Shown one piece after another: positions 1-9,542 of a stretch of DNA of 44,747 nucleotides. A program made the position numbers and the translations under genes. The stretch's first letter is position 1. Each line of letters opens with the position of its first letter. The stretch comes from Acidobacteria bacterium OLB17 (GTDB taxonomy: Bacteria > Acidobacteriota > Blastocatellia > Pyrinomonadales > Pyrinomonadaceae): assembly GCA_001567505.1 (NCBI GenBank), contig LLEU01000052.1, forward strand, positions 1 through 44,747. The letters run 5' to 3'. The notes below the pieces were generated by a model. That model was not told where the DNA came from, ran no database searches, and saw nothing but the letters and a program-made list of their open reading frames with translations.

Positions 1-737
1 CTCGCCTCGGGCGTCGCGAGATGCCCGTCAAGCACCACGCGAACCAACTTTCGCCGCCGAGAAAGCCCGCTGCGATCCGTCAGTTTCGGGTCATCGACCG
101 CGACGGTCGTCCCGCCGACGAGAATAGCGTCGTGCTCGTGCCGAAGTCGCTGCACGCGCTCTCTCGCAGCCTCGCCCGTCAGATAGGTAGAGACGCTCGA
201 GGACAAGGAGATCCGGCCGTCAAGCGAGGCGGCAAGTTTGAGATGCACGAAAGGCCGGTTCTTCTTGTGCCAGCAAATGAATTTCTCGTTGAGAACCGAG
301 GCTTCACGCCCGAGAAGCCCGACCGCGACCGCGACACCTGCTTCCTGCAGCCTCGCAAATCCCTTTCCCGACACGAGAGGATTCGGATCTTCGACGGGAC
401 AAACCACCCGAGCAACGCCGGCCTCAATGAGCGCTTCGGTACACGGCTCGGTCCGTCCGTGATGCGAATGCGGCTCGAGCGAAACGTATGCAGTGCCGCC
501 GCGAGCCCGCTCTCCGGCCGCGGCAAGCGCGATCTGCTCCGCGTGAACCACGCCGTCGTAAGTGTAAAAACCTTCGCCCGCCACCGCACCGTCCTTATCG
601 ACGATAACGCATCCGACGAGCGGATTCGGCGACACATTTCCGACGCCGCGAGCCGCGAGTTCGAGCGCGCGGCGTGCGAATTCAAGATCCTGATCTTTGA
701 CGTTCGTCTCCAAGATTCTCTCAGTCGAAAAGGCCAT
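1..737 (-). CDS. ribD: Riboflavin biosynthesis protein RibD (3' end cut by window edge)
   Basis: Bifunctional cytosolic enzyme of riboflavin synthesis: pyrimidine deaminase (N-terminal) and 5-amino-6-ribosylaminouracil reductase (C-terminal). Translating the minus strand from the ATG at 737 gives [11 protein letters not shown], then HAE (His65/Glu67), then [12 protein letters not shown] (His90...Cys99), a classic RibD deaminase layout. It continues into the reductase start [16 protein letters not shown] and [10 protein letters not shown]. About 245 residues are visible of the roughly 360 usual; the rest lies left of the window. The first 17 nt overlap the 3' end of ftsY, so the two are probably co-transcribed. 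Oddity: the first zinc cysteine of the usual EPCSHHGRTPPC motif is His90. The family call is secure; the zinc site deserves a check. Confidence 0.93.
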   Translation of the reverse strand, partial: MAFSTERILETNVKDQDLEFARRALELAARGVGNVSPNPLVGCVIVDKDGAVAGEGFYTYDGVVHAEQIALAAAGERARGGTAYVSLEPHSHHGRTEPCTEALIEAGVARVVCPVEDPNPLVSGKGFARLQEAGVAVAVGLLGREASVLNEKFICWHKKNRPFVHLKLAASLDGRISLSSSVSTYLTGEAARERVQRLRHEHDAILVGGTTVAVDDPKLTDRSGLSRRRKLVRVVLDGHLATPEA

Positions 738-1749
738 TTACATAACTCTCGGCATCGAATACGACCAGGTCATCGACCTGCTCTCCAATGCCGACAAAAC
801 GGATCGGCAGGTCCAATTCCTTGGCTATCGCGACCGCAATGCCGCCGCGGGCCGTGCCGTCCAATTTTGTGATCACAAGGCCCGTAACTTCTGCCGTGCG
901 AAGGAACTGACGGGCCTGCTCAAGCCCATTCTGGCCCGTGACGGCGTCGATCACGAGCAGCGTTTCGTGCGGTGCTCCCGCGACTTCACGCGCCGCTATG
1001 CGCTTCATCTTCTCAAGTTCGGCCATAAGATTGGCCTTATTGTGCAGGCGGCCAGCAGTATCGACGATCAGAACGTCGGCACCGCGCGCTTTCCCTGCAG
1101 CAAGCGCATCAAAAAGCACCGCGGCCGGATCAGTTCCCTGTTTTTGCTGCACGATCTCGACATCTGCCCGCTTTGCCCAAATTTCGAGCTGATCGCTTGC
1201 CGCTGCCCTGAACGTATCCGCAGCACAGATCAGGACGTCATTGCCTTCGTTCTTGATCCGCTGCGCGAGTTTTCCAATGGTCGTCGTTTTTCCGACACCA
1301 TTAACGCCAACGACCATCAGAACGTAAGGTTTGATCGACGCATCGACCGCAAGTTCGCTCGCGACGCCGTGTTTTTCGGAACTCTTAAGAATTGCGAGAA
1401 GCTCGCCCTTGATGGCCTTCTTTAAGGCCTCGAGATCGCGGATCTCATCGCGCGACACGCCCTTGCGGACAGAATCGAGGATGCTCATCGTCGTCGCAAC
1501 GCCGATATCCGTCGAGATCAGCATCTCCTCCAACTCTTCAAGGAAAGCCTCGTCGATCTGCTTTCGGCCCTCAAAGATCGTGTCAAGGCGGTCGTTTATC
1601 GAGTCGCGTGTCTTTGCGATCGCCCGCGAGAAGCGAACTCCGAACTCGCGCTCGACCGCCTCTTCCTGGGCCTTTAGCTCCTCAAGAGACTTGTCTAATC
1701 CCAGAACGGACGCGCTATCGCTGGTCTTTCTACGCCAAAACAACTTCAT
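721..1749 (-). CDS. ftsY: Signal recognition particle receptor FtsY
   Basis: GTPase receptor that docks SRP-ribosome complexes at the inner membrane for co-translational insertion. The 342-residue product has a short charged N-terminus (MKLFWRRK), a helical N domain to about residue 125, and the G domain with P-loop [35 protein letters not shown] and a C-terminal GIGEQVDDL. These are the SRP-type GTPase motifs. The short acidic N-terminal region separates it from Ffh, which would carry a methionine-rich M domain instead. Its last codons overlap the ribD start. The length is normal for a compact FtsY. Confidence 0.97.
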   Translation of the reverse strand: MKLFWRRKTSDSASVLGLDKSLEELKAQEEAVEREFGVRFSRAIAKTRDSINDRLDTIFEGRKQIDEAFLEELEEMLISTDIGVATTMSILDSVRKGVSRDEIRDLEALKKAIKGELLAILKSSEKHGVASELAVDASIKPYVLMVVGVNGVGKTTTIGKLAQRIKNEGNDVLICAADTFRAAASDQLEIWAKRADVEIVQQKQGTDPAAVLFDALAAGKARGADVLIVDTAGRLHNKANLMAELEKMKRIAAREVAGAPHETLLVIDAVTGQNGLEQARQFLRTAEVTGLVITKLDGTARGGIAVAIAKELDLPIRFVGIGEQVDDLVVFDAESYVNGLFD

Positions 1750-1823
1750 AGTCTGCTGATGCGATGCAACCGCAAACTAAAGAGTATAAAAGAATCGAAA
1801 GAGGCGAACAAACGCCTGTTGAA

Positions 1824-3122
1824 TTACGAAGGCAAACGCAGACGCGAGCGCGACTTGTAGAGCAAGAAGCCGATCGAGCAGGCGAAGACCGCCCACAAAT
1901 AGAAACCGACGAAACCACCGATGAATCGGGCCGGAAGATTGCCGAGCATCGGCAAATTGAACGGCGACAAGGCCATTGCCACGACCATCCCAACGAACCC
2001 GCCAACGAAGACAAGGCACAGCGCCATCACCAGCAGCTTTACGTAGTCGAGCCCGAGATTCCAGATCGTGTCGAGGCCGATAAGCGGATTTAACGTCGCG
2101 CCGATCGAATTCGTATAGCCCGCAACAATGCAGGCCGCGGGGAAGAAAACGAGGCCCCAGATAAGGAATATCGCCGAGAGGAGAACGTACTTGAACCCTC
2201 GCCGCACGAAGGATTCGATCAGCGCGGTCTCCGAGGCCGGATTCGACCGAACGGGAAGATTCCTTTGAGCTTGCGCCTGCTGAGCGAGCTGCTCGAATTC
2301 CTTGTTGAGCTCCTCCTGCCGTCGGTCAAGATCGGTCGAAGGCTGTGCGGTCCCGCTCTCGGCCGCACCCGTTGCGGCGTTAACGCGATCCTTCTGGACA
2401 TTCGCCTGACGATTCAAGAGTTCACGCACCTTCTCCGACTGTTCGGCGCCTTTGGCCGCATTCGGAAGCTCAGAGGCGGCCGGGATCGCACTCTCAGCGA
2501 CGGTTTGCCCGGGGATCACTCCGTCCTTCATCGCTCCCAGAACGAAAAAGACGAGAACGACCATCATCGCGATCAAAGGCCCGAACGACACGAGGTAAGC
2601 CGCAACACTAAGGAAGAACGGCCGAAGGATATCTTCCCAAACCGAGAAATCCTCGAACGAGGGCATAAAGTTAGCGGCCGTGTCACCTTTTGCGAACGCT
2701 TCGGCGGTGTGCGAAAGAACGCCGAAGGTGAGCATATTCGCGAACATAAAGCAGAAGAGCGCCGCAACCCACATAAATGGGCCGCCAAAGCCGGCGACAG
2801 CCTGCCCGGTCGAGAGCGCCGCGTACATCAGGCCGCCGACCACCAAACTCGTGCCGAACCCGAATGGATGCGCGATCGCCGCCGAGAAGTCGCCGAAACC
2901 GAACGATCCGCTCGCGACCGTCCGGCCCATCTCTTCACGCCGTTTCTTTTCGATCTGGCCGACGGACTCACACATTGAGCCGCAGGCCGGGCAGATCTTC
3001 ACGCTTGCGTAGGTCTTCGGGCAGCCCTTGCAAAAGCTTCCGCCGCACGACGTGCAGATGTACGCCGCCAAAAGATCATTATGAACGCTGCAGAATTCGG
3101 TCCGCGCAGAGGCATTCGGCAT
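1824..3122 (-). CDS. Zinc-finger (B-box-like) YIP1-family membrane protein, main part
   Basis: The 432-residue product opens with a cysteine/histidine-rich zinc module (FCSVHNDLLAAYICTSCGG, FCKGC, CPACGSMC). A YIP1-like membrane domain follows, with about five hydrophobic segments between roughly residues 75 and 420, interrupted near residues 210-290 by a charged Gln/Ala-rich loop. Function is unknown; YIP1 proteins are poorly defined in bacteria. The ATG at 3122 has no visible ribosome binding site. Reading upstream in the same frame gives a Pro/Ala linker (AEAAAVPPVQAPPVSAT) until a stop at 3201-3203. The preceding gene (3079-3504) reads into that linker if one G is added at 3191-3193, so this is probably the C-terminal part of one longer protein. 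Confidence 0.75.
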   Translation of the reverse strand: MPNASARTEFCSVHNDLLAAYICTSCGGSFCKGCPKTYASVKICPACGSMCESVGQIEKKRREEMGRTVASGSFGFGDFSAAIAHPFGFGTSLVVGGLMYAALSTGQAVAGFGGPFMWVAALFCFMFANMLTFGVLSHTAEAFAKGDTAANFMPSFEDFSVWEDILRPFFLSVAAYLVSFGPLIAMMVVLVFFVLGAMKDGVIPGQTVAESAIPAASELPNAAKGAEQSEKVRELLNRQANVQKDRVNAATGAAESGTAQPSTDLDRRQEELNKEFEQLAQQAQAQRNLPVRSNPASETALIESFVRRGFKYVLLSAIFLIWGLVFFPAACIVAGYTNSIGATLNPLIGLDTIWNLGLDYVKLLVMALCLVFVGGFVGMVVAMALSPFNLPMLGNLPARFIGGFVGFYLWAVFACSIGFLLYKSRSRLRLPS

Positions 3123-3504
3123 CGTCGCAGAGACAGGTGGTGCCTGGACGGGTGGAACCGCAGCGGCCTCGGCTGTGTTCTGGAATTTCGCCCGGTGCCT
3201 CTAGACCCGGAAGGCCGCCAGCGGCAGGTTGAACGGCCGAGTTGAGCGTAAAATTCGTTGGATCGGCCTTTTCAGTTGCGGGTATCGGAACCGGGATCGG
3301 CCGGCCATTTTCCACCGCGTTGAAAACCGCCGCAAGCGAGGGGACGCGACCCGCCTCGATCCATCGAAGATTTCCTTTGCGAACCTTATCGGCACGCAGC
3401 AAACTGCCTTCTTCGATCCACTTTGAGAGATCATCAAAACTTCCTTGATAGATCTCGTTGTTGGCTTCGACCTGCCAGATCTCTTGCTCAGCCTGTCTTT
3501 CCAT
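3079..3504 (-). CDS. GYF-like N-terminal piece of the zinc-finger/YIP1 protein (probable frameshift)
   Basis: Residues 1-65 resemble a GYF_2/DUF4339-type module (IWQVEANNEIYQGSFDDLSKW...LRADKVRKGNLRWIEAGRV). A Pro/Ala-rich linker ending LPGLEAPG follows. The start at 3504 has a good upstream GGGAGAA. After about residue 105 the reading becomes Cys/Arg-rich and unconvincing (STRPGTTCLCDDAECLC). A one-base gain in the GGG run (3191-3193) would instead continue APGAKFQNTAEAAAVPPV into the downstream zinc-finger/YIP1 protein. That would give a single polypeptide of about 560 residues spanning 1824-3504. It could alternatively be a separate short gene overlapping its neighbour by 44 bp, but the continuous linker argues against it. 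Confidence 0.65.
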   Translation of the reverse strand: MERQAEQEIWQVEANNEIYQGSFDDLSKWIEEGSLLRADKVRKGNLRWIEAGRVPSLAAVFNAVENGRPIPVPIPATEKADPTNFTLNSAVQPAAGGLPGLEAPGEIPEHSRGRCGSTRPGTTCLCDDAECLCADRILQRS

Positions 3505-3521
3505 CGCTCAGATTCTCCCGA

Positions 3522-5432
3522 TCAGGACGCGATCTCTAACAACTCTTCGTCCTCGACCATGACCGCATCCGGTGTGAGTTGGACGATATCCTCTTTGTCC
3601 GGATGTTCCGCCTTTGCCTCGGGCGGCTCCACATCGCCTTGCCCGTCCGCAGATTCGGCCGCCTGCCGCTCGCGGATCGGTGCCATTTGCCGAACGATCC
3701 CATTCGCGACCTCGCCGGCATCACATGCTTCTACGAGCGCTTCGACGACGCTGCTGTCGTAACGGGTGCCGACTAGCTCGCGAAGCCTTGCCAGAGCGGC
3801 CTGAAGCTGCATTCCTCTTGAATATGGGCGGTCGATGGTCATCGCGTCGAACGTATCCGCAACGGAGACTATCTTCGCCTGCAGTGGGATCTGGTCGCCC
3901 TTAAGGCCTTGTGGATAGCCCTCGCCGTTGACCATTTCGTGGTGCATATACATTCCGGGCAGGAAGTCTTTCATCGCAGGTATCTGCGACATTATCTTGT
4001 AGCCCTTTTGCGGATGCGTCTTCATTATTTCGTATTCTTCCGGCGTCAGGGCGGCAGGCTTTTTAAGGATCGCGTCGTCGATGGCGATCTTTCCGATGTC
4101 GTGCAGGAGAGCGCTCATCTTCAAAGTTTCAAGTTCCGTGTCGGGCATACCGAGACGTTTTCCGATCGCAACGGAAATGCGTGAAACACGTTCGGAGTGG
4201 CCGCGGGTGTACTTGTCCTTCCCGTCAATGGCGGCAGCTAGAGCCTTCACGGTTCCGTAGAAAAGTTCGCGGTTCTCTTCCGCGGCACGAGCAAGGTTCG
4301 CGATCTGCTCCTCGATCTTCTCGGACATCACGTTGAAGCTTTCTCCGAGCGTGCCGATCTCCGTGATGTTCCCTTCTTTTACGCGGCGAGAAAAATCACC
4401 ACCCGCGATCTGCTCGGCAGCGGCCGAAAGATTCACCAGCGGCGACGTCATCCAACGCGAGAGCAAGAGGCCCGCACCAAGTGCGAAGGCAGCGAATAGG
4501 AGGCTTATCATCCACGTTTGCCATTTCATCTCGCCGACGATCGCCAACGCCCGCGAAGAATCCTGCATCGTGAAGACGCCGAAATTCTGATTCGTACCGA
4601 CACGTGCGGTCGAATATGCTCCGATCATGTTGTAGGTCGCGCCGTCTTCCTCGGCCGAGAACGGGACGAGCGCAGACTGAACTTGAGAACCCGATTCAAG
4701 CCACTCGGAGACGATCTTAAGCCCTGTCATGGGACGTCCCGCTTCTACGAAGCTCTTGTCCGGATGGAAGATCGTTCTGCCGCTGCCGTCCACAACAAAG
4801 ATGATCGGAAGCCCTTGCCGCCAAAGGTCTTCGTTCTTTGCACCGGCAATGCCGACAACGCTTTGAGCGATGTTCTGCATCGAGGCAATTCCGACGATCT
4901 CCGCCGCGACCGCCCCGTTTATCTTTACTTCGCGACTGAATGTCATTGCGAGCGTGCCGCTGCTTGCGATACGCTGAGGCGGCCCGATCCAAACACCGTC
5001 GCCCTTGTGATTGTTGACGGCCGCAGCGGCTATCTCCTCGACATCCGCCTGAACGACGCCTGGGCGAAAAACGGAAAGTGAATCGACGCCGACCGGCTTG
5101 ATCGAAAGGGCCAAAAGGTCGGGGTTTTGCCGCAGGATCTCGCCGAGTTTTGCTTCAGTGCCTTGTGCTCCGATCACCTTCGGATCGTGCGAGAGCTCGA
5201 GGGCAACAGCGAGGCCATCGACGATGGATTCGAACCGCCGCCCGAACATCTCGATCCGCCGGGCCTTTTCCTGTACGAGTTGGATCTGGTAGCGGTTCTC
5301 CGCTGCGCGCAGTTCACCAGCCGACTTGTCCGAGAGCGTCCAGCCGGTGAGGAGCAGCGGAACGAGCCCAACGACGAGCAAGGTCGCGATCACGAAATAG
5401 ATTAGGCTGATCTTCTTTTTGATCGACGGCAT
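3522..5432 (-). CDS. Membrane HAMP/HD-GYP sensor, putative cyclic di-GMP phosphodiesterase
   Basis: A membrane-anchored sensor that would hydrolyse cyclic di-GMP. I chose the ATG at 5432 (MPSIKKK), which leads directly into the first membrane helix (LIYFVIATLLVVGLVPLLL); a TTG 30 nt upstream is also possible. An extracytoplasmic Cache-like region of about 280 residues is followed by TM2 (LLFAAFALGAGLLL), a HAMP linker (FSRRVKEGNITEIGTLGES) and the HD-GYP domain. That domain shows HSERVSR, the HD pair in LLHDIGKIAIDDAIL, MYMHHEMVNGEGYPQGLKG, and VADTFDAMTIDRPY. HHE...GEGYP is the GYP-loop signature. An acidic tail ends the protein. The signal sensed is unknown. The 17 bp gap to the GYF/YIP1 gene suggests one transcript. 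Confidence 0.92.
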   Translation of the reverse strand: MPSIKKKISLIYFVIATLLVVGLVPLLLTGWTLSDKSAGELRAAENRYQIQLVQEKARRIEMFGRRFESIVDGLAVALELSHDPKVIGAQGTEAKLGEILRQNPDLLALSIKPVGVDSLSVFRPGVVQADVEEIAAAAVNNHKGDGVWIGPPQRIASSGTLAMTFSREVKINGAVAAEIVGIASMQNIAQSVVGIAGAKNEDLWRQGLPIIFVVDGSGRTIFHPDKSFVEAGRPMTGLKIVSEWLESGSQVQSALVPFSAEEDGATYNMIGAYSTARVGTNQNFGVFTMQDSSRALAIVGEMKWQTWMISLLFAAFALGAGLLLSRWMTSPLVNLSAAAEQIAGGDFSRRVKEGNITEIGTLGESFNVMSEKIEEQIANLARAAEENRELFYGTVKALAAAIDGKDKYTRGHSERVSRISVAIGKRLGMPDTELETLKMSALLHDIGKIAIDDAILKKPAALTPEEYEIMKTHPQKGYKIMSQIPAMKDFLPGMYMHHEMVNGEGYPQGLKGDQIPLQAKIVSVADTFDAMTIDRPYSRGMQLQAALARLRELVGTRYDSSVVEALVEACDAGEVANGIVRQMAPIRERQAAESADGQGDVEPPEAKAEHPDKEDIVQLTPDAVMVEDEELLEIAS

Positions 5433-5624
5433 AAGGAGGAGGCGGAAAGGTATCTGCGGCAAGCGAAAATGTGGGTTTTCGCCTCATCCTAAAGTTTAAA
5501 GCAATCATATCCACACGGTCAACAACTTTAAACAGTCCCGCGGAAGGCACGGTTGGAATGCATCGGTTGGTAAAAATTGCGGGATCCGCGGCGATCATCG
5601 TCTCGGATCCCGAATTGCATCGGC

Positions 5625-7373
5625 CTAAAATGGCCTGCAGCTCAATTTTTCACGGTATTTTAGGTGTTTATCGAACCAATCCATCACTTCGCCATACCAG
5701 AACTCGGAATTCTGGGGTTTTTGGATCCAATGGCCCTCGTCAGGGAAAACGATGAGTTTTGAATCAACATTGTGCATCTGAAGGGCCGTAAATAGCTGGA
5801 GGCTTTGATCTACCGGTACGCGATAATCGAGTTCGCCGGCCGTAACTAGGGTCGGCGTGTTGAAATTCTTCGCGAATTTGTGCGGTGACCATTTGTTATA
5901 GAGCGTCGGGTTGTCCCAGGGCATTCCCTTGAATTCCCAGCGGACGAACCACAGCTCTTCGGTCGCGCCGGCCATGCTCTCCAGGTTGTAAACTCCAGCG
6001 TGCGAGACCAGCACCTTGAACTTGAATCTCGGATCGTTGTTGTGCCCGAGGATCCAATCGACCATATAGCCGCCGTAGCTCGCACCTGCTGCCCCGATAT
6101 TATTCCGGTCAATAAAGCGGTTTTTCGCAACTGCAGCCACACCGTTCATAATGTCTCGATAGGCCTTTCCGCCCCAATCGCCGGTGACGTCGTTGACGTA
6201 GCTTTGTCCGTAACCGGTCGAACCGCGAGGATTCGGCATAAAGACGACGTATCCTCGATTCGCAAAGATCTGCGGATTCCACCGATAGCCCCAATTATCG
6301 CTCCAAGCTCCCTGCGGGCCGCCATGGATCAGGACGATCAACGGATATTTCTTCGAAGGGTCAAAGTTCGCCGGTTTGAGAATGAAGCCGTGTGCCTTCT
6401 TTAAGGCTCCCATCCAGGTGACGTCCTCGGCCGGTCGAAGTTTGAATGGCGCGATCGCCGATTCCGTCACTCTCGTCAACTGTGAAGCCGCTCCGGTCGA
6501 GAGGTCGGCCGAATAGATCTCCGCGGGCGATGCATTGCTGCTGGAGGTGAAGACGATCCGGCCGGCGCGTTCCGAGGTGCCGAGATGTCCCGCATAAACA
6601 TTCTCGACCAAGAGCTTTACGTGGGTCGCGATGCGTAAGCGGAAGTCCGGCTCGACGGGAACGCTGAATATCGGATTGTGCCCGCGAAGATTGGCCGTAA
6701 AGTAAACCGTCTTGCTGTCGGGCGAGACCGTGATATTCGAGGCCTGCTGATCGAATCCGCGCGTCAGCTCGACAATTTCGCCATTCGCCAAGTTATAACG
6801 CATAACGCGCCAGCGGTCGGATTCGAATGCGGGCGTTGCCTGCGAGAGGAAGATCAAATATTTGCCGTCCGGCGTGTATATCGGCGAATTGTCATAGCCG
6901 TTCATTCCGGCCGTAATGTTGCGGGGTTCGCCGCCGTTGAGCGACGCAACGTAAATATCGCTATTGGTTGAGATCGCCTCGACCTTATCGGGGTTGCGCA
7001 GGTATACGATCGAACGTCCGTCGGGCGAGAATGCGTAATCCCTGCCGCTTGCCGCACCATACGGAGGCGAGTCAAAATCGCCGGGTGTAACATCGCGGGC
7101 AATGCCGCCGTCGGAATCGACAATGAAAACGTGGGTTCGTTTCCGATCACGCCATTCGACCCAGTGTCGATAGAGCAGACGCGTAGTGACGTGGGCCTTT
7201 ACTTTGCTGTTCTCGGCCTTTTCATCCTCGGCCTTATTGCAGGCGTCTGTCGAACATTCCGGATAGACCTCCGACGAGAAGGCGATCCATTTACCGTCCG
7301 GCGACCAAACCGGCTGACTCGCACCGGTCGAGATCTTCGTGACCTGGTCCTTGTCGTCGCCGTCGGGCTTCAT
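5625..7373 (-). CDS. S9 family prolyl oligopeptidase-like serine peptidase, catalytic part
   Basis: Secreted dipeptidyl/acylaminoacyl-peptidase-like enzyme. The visible part carries beta-propeller (TolB/WD40-like) repeats such as QPVWSPDGKWIAFSS and DYAFSPDGRSIVYLR. The alpha/beta hydrolase domain follows, with oxyanion region IHGGPQG, nucleophile GASYGGYMVDW, Asp in AGELDYRVPVDQS and His in FPDEGHWI. Its N-terminus is carried in another frame at 7370-7693. One extra base in the sense run GGCGGCAG (7383-7390) would join them as FVTGGQIWTMKPDGDD, giving one gene from 7693 to 5625 of about 690 residues, a normal S9 length. I read this as one gene with an indel, not two genes. Confidence 0.9.
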   Translation of the reverse strand: MKPDGDDKDQVTKISTGASQPVWSPDGKWIAFSSEVYPECSTDACNKAEDEKAENSKVKAHVTTRLLYRHWVEWRDRKRTHVFIVDSDGGIARDVTPGDFDSPPYGAASGRDYAFSPDGRSIVYLRNPDKVEAISTNSDIYVASLNGGEPRNITAGMNGYDNSPIYTPDGKYLIFLSQATPAFESDRWRVMRYNLANGEIVELTRGFDQQASNITVSPDSKTVYFTANLRGHNPIFSVPVEPDFRLRIATHVKLLVENVYAGHLGTSERAGRIVFTSSSNASPAEIYSADLSTGAASQLTRVTESAIAPFKLRPAEDVTWMGALKKAHGFILKPANFDPSKKYPLIVLIHGGPQGAWSDNWGYRWNPQIFANRGYVVFMPNPRGSTGYGQSYVNDVTGDWGGKAYRDIMNGVAAVAKNRFIDRNNIGAAGASYGGYMVDWILGHNNDPRFKFKVLVSHAGVYNLESMAGATEELWFVRWEFKGMPWDNPTLYNKWSPHKFAKNFNTPTLVTAGELDYRVPVDQSLQLFTALQMHNVDSKLIVFPDEGHWIQKPQNSEFWYGEVMDWFDKHLKYREKLSCRPF

Positions 7374-7693
7374 TGTCCAGATCTGCCGCCGGTAACGAAT
7401 GCGATCCGCTTCCCGTTCGGTGACCAGACTGGCCCCGAACTCGAAGCCGGCCCGCTCGTGATCTGCTTATTGTCCGAGCCGTCGATCGACATCACAAAGA
7501 TCTGCGTATTCGTCTTATTCGACGCCTTGTCAACGACGCCGACCGTATATGCTACTTTCTTCCCATCGGGCGAGACCTGCGGGCTGCCGACGCGTTTTAC
7601 GTTTATGAGATCGTTGACCGTGAACTGCGGCTGGCTGTATGCCGCAAGAGCGGATACCGCGATCACTACTGAAAGAAATAGAGTGCGTTTCAT
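7370..7693 (-). CDS. N-terminal piece of the S9 peptidase (signal peptide and first propeller blades)
   Basis: Begins MKRTLFLSVVIAVSALAAYS, a clear Sec signal peptide. It continues QFTVNDLINVKRVGSPQVSP and DGKKVAYTVGVVDK, typical first blades of S9-family propellers. It stops after FVTGGRSGQ, exactly where the propeller should continue; adding one base restores FVTGGQIWTMKPDG and runs into the downstream catalytic part. The ATG at 7693 lies about 100 bp from the divergently transcribed M28 peptidase gene, so both promoters probably sit in 7694-7790. Alone this piece would not be a functional protein. Confidence 0.85.
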   Translation of the reverse strand: MKRTLFLSVVIAVSALAAYSQPQFTVNDLINVKRVGSPQVSPDGKKVAYTVGVVDKASNKTNTQIFVMSIDGSDNKQITSGPASSSGPVWSPNGKRIAFVTGGRSGQ

Positions 7694-7790
7694 AAGCTAA
7701 TAGTCTTTTACTGGCCTTGAGTTTTTATGGACTTTGGCAACATTATGGCACACAATTGCGTAGAATCGAGAAAACCGCTCACTCAAAACT

Positions 7791-9223
7791 ATGAAAAGGC
7801 TTGCTTTGCTACTCGTAACTCTCTGCGCCGGCTTGAGTGCCGCACTTGGACAAAATGCCGCGCCGACGCCGGAACTCTATTCCAAAAAGACGCTCGATGA
7901 CCTGGTTCGTATCCAGAAGGCCGCGACCACGGGAACGTACGCTTTCGATCAGGCTCGGTATATGTCTGCGACCATCGGCCCGCGATTGACAGGTTCGCCC
8001 GAAGCGGCTTTTGCGGTCAAATATATGGCCGAAGAGATGCGAAAATTGGGACTCGACGTGCAGCTGCAAAAGGTAATGGTGCCGCATTGGGTCCGCGAAG
8101 TGGAGACAGCGGAGCTTGTCGAATGGAATGGGATGCCGCCCGGAGTTACGCGCAACGTCGTCGTTACGGCTCTTGGCCACAGCATCGCAACTCCGCCCAA
8201 TGGCATTACCGCAGATGTCGTTGTCGTAAACGACTTCGCTGAACTCGAACGCCTCGGCCGCAAGAACATCGAAGGAAAGATCGTCCTTTTCAACTACAAG
8301 TTCAATATGGAGCTGCAGGCGGGAGGCTTTGGGCTTGCCGCGTACGGACAATCGGTCGCCTATCGCACGAACGGAGCTGCGGCCGCGGCGAAATACGGCG
8401 CCGTTGCCGCGATCGTTCGTTCAGCCGGTGGTTCACAAAGCCGGCTTGCCCACACAGGATTGATGCGATATCAGGACGGCGTGCCGAAGATACCATCGGG
8501 CGCGGTCGCTTTGGAAGACGCAGAAACGATCGCCTATCTTGCCGAACGCGGGCCCGTAAAGATGCACCTTACGCTTACGCCGCAGACGCTTCCGCCGGTC
8601 GAGAGCTACAACGTGATCGCAGACCTGAAGGGGACGGAGAAGCCCAATGAATACGTGATCGTTTCCGGACACCTTGACTCCTGGGACCTTGCACAGGGTG
8701 CGGTCGACGACGCGGCGGGCGTTGCTGCTGCATACGCGGTTCCGGCGATCTTGAAGGAGCTCGGCCTTCGCCCGAAACGGACGATCCGCTTCATCGCCTG
8801 GATGGATGAAGAGCAGGGCGGCTCGGGGTCAGCTGCATATTTTGCGGCCGAGAAGAACAACGTAAAAGATCACTTTGCCGCGATCGAAGCGGACCTTGGC
8901 GCGTCGCATCCCTTAGGCTTGAAGTATGCGGGAAAACCCGAACTGCAGGGGTATTTTGGCCCTCTCGTTTCTGTTCTTACGTCCCAGGGTGCGGCATTGG
9001 TTCAATATCAGCCCGGCGGAGTCGGCGCGGACATCGGGCCGTTAACGCAGGCGGGCGTCCCTCGTTCGCTCCATACTTCAATGAGCAAACTTATTTTAAG
9101 TATCACCACAACGCGGCGGATACTTTTGACAAGATCGACCGGCGTGAAATGGGTGAGGTCTCGAGCCTCGTCGCCGTTCTAGCATACGGGCTTGCTTGTA
9201 TCGAGCAGCCGCTGCCGAGATAA
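7791..9223 (+). CDS. M28 family zinc aminopeptidase with PA domain, frameshifted near the 3' end
   Basis: Secreted metallopeptidase: signal peptide MKRLALLLVTLCAGLSAALG, an inserted PA-like domain (about residues 130-260), then M28 zinc ligands in VSGHLDSWDLAQGAVDDAAG, WMDEEQGGSGSA and AIEADLGASHP. As printed, the frame drifts after QAGVPR and stops at 9182 with implausible Arg/Ser-rich sequence. Adding one C to the CCC run at 9059-9061 restores AGVPSFAPYFNEQTYFKYH, then HNAADTFDKIDRREMGEVS, and a stop at 9221-9223. The restored tail holds the last zinc histidine (YHHNAADT), so the frameshift would be inactivating if real. The extent given covers the restored gene. Confidence 0.88.
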
Positions 9224-9289
9224 CAGACGAACGCGAATGGATTTTCCGTCCCTCGCTTGGTATTTTATTCAGGAAGAGGAATTCAAAAA

Positions 9290-9448
9290 ATGCTAAATAG
9301 GCCACCACCATATTTCCCACAGAACCAGCTTTCACCGCCGGATGAGAAGCGGTATCGACGCTTCAAGCTGATCGTCGGCGCGATCGCTGTCGGCGGGATC
9401 CTTCTCATCGTCGGACTCATTTATCTGATCTATTTGTTGATCGGCTGA
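9290..9448 (+). CDS. Small single-pass membrane protein, unknown function
   Basis: 52 residues: a proline-rich cytoplasmic-looking head (MLNRPPPYFPQNQLSPPDEK), basic residues RYRRFK, then one hydrophobic helix (LIVGAIAVGGILLIVGLIYL) to the end. The ATG at 9290 is preceded by GGAAGAGGA about 10 nt upstream, which favours it over the TTG at 9257. Orientation by the positive-inside rule would be N-in. It sits alone between the M28 gene and a bidirectional terminator. I do not recognise a family. Confidence 0.6.
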   Translation: MLNRPPPYFPQNQLSPPDEKRYRRFKLIVGAIAVGGILLIVGLIYLIYLLIG

Positions 9449-9483
9449 CTGAGCGGCTGATCGCATCCGACAGCTCTAATCGA

Positions 9484-9516
9484 AAAAAGGCACTCGAGAA
9501 TATCGGGTGCCTTTTT
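9484..9516. terminator. Bidirectional intrinsic terminator
   Basis: GGCACTCGA / TCGGGTGCC stem (one wobble pair) with A-run before and TTTTT after, lying between convergent genes ending at 9448 (plus) and 9543 (minus). It can serve both strands. Confidence 0.85.
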
Positions 9517-9542
9517 AGTTCGCTTGGAGCTTAAGACGCTAC

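Noticed and set aside
5463..5624. Intergenic sequence searched for a regulatory RNA
   Set aside because: About 160 bp with no conserved riboswitch blocks or strong terminator that I could recognise.
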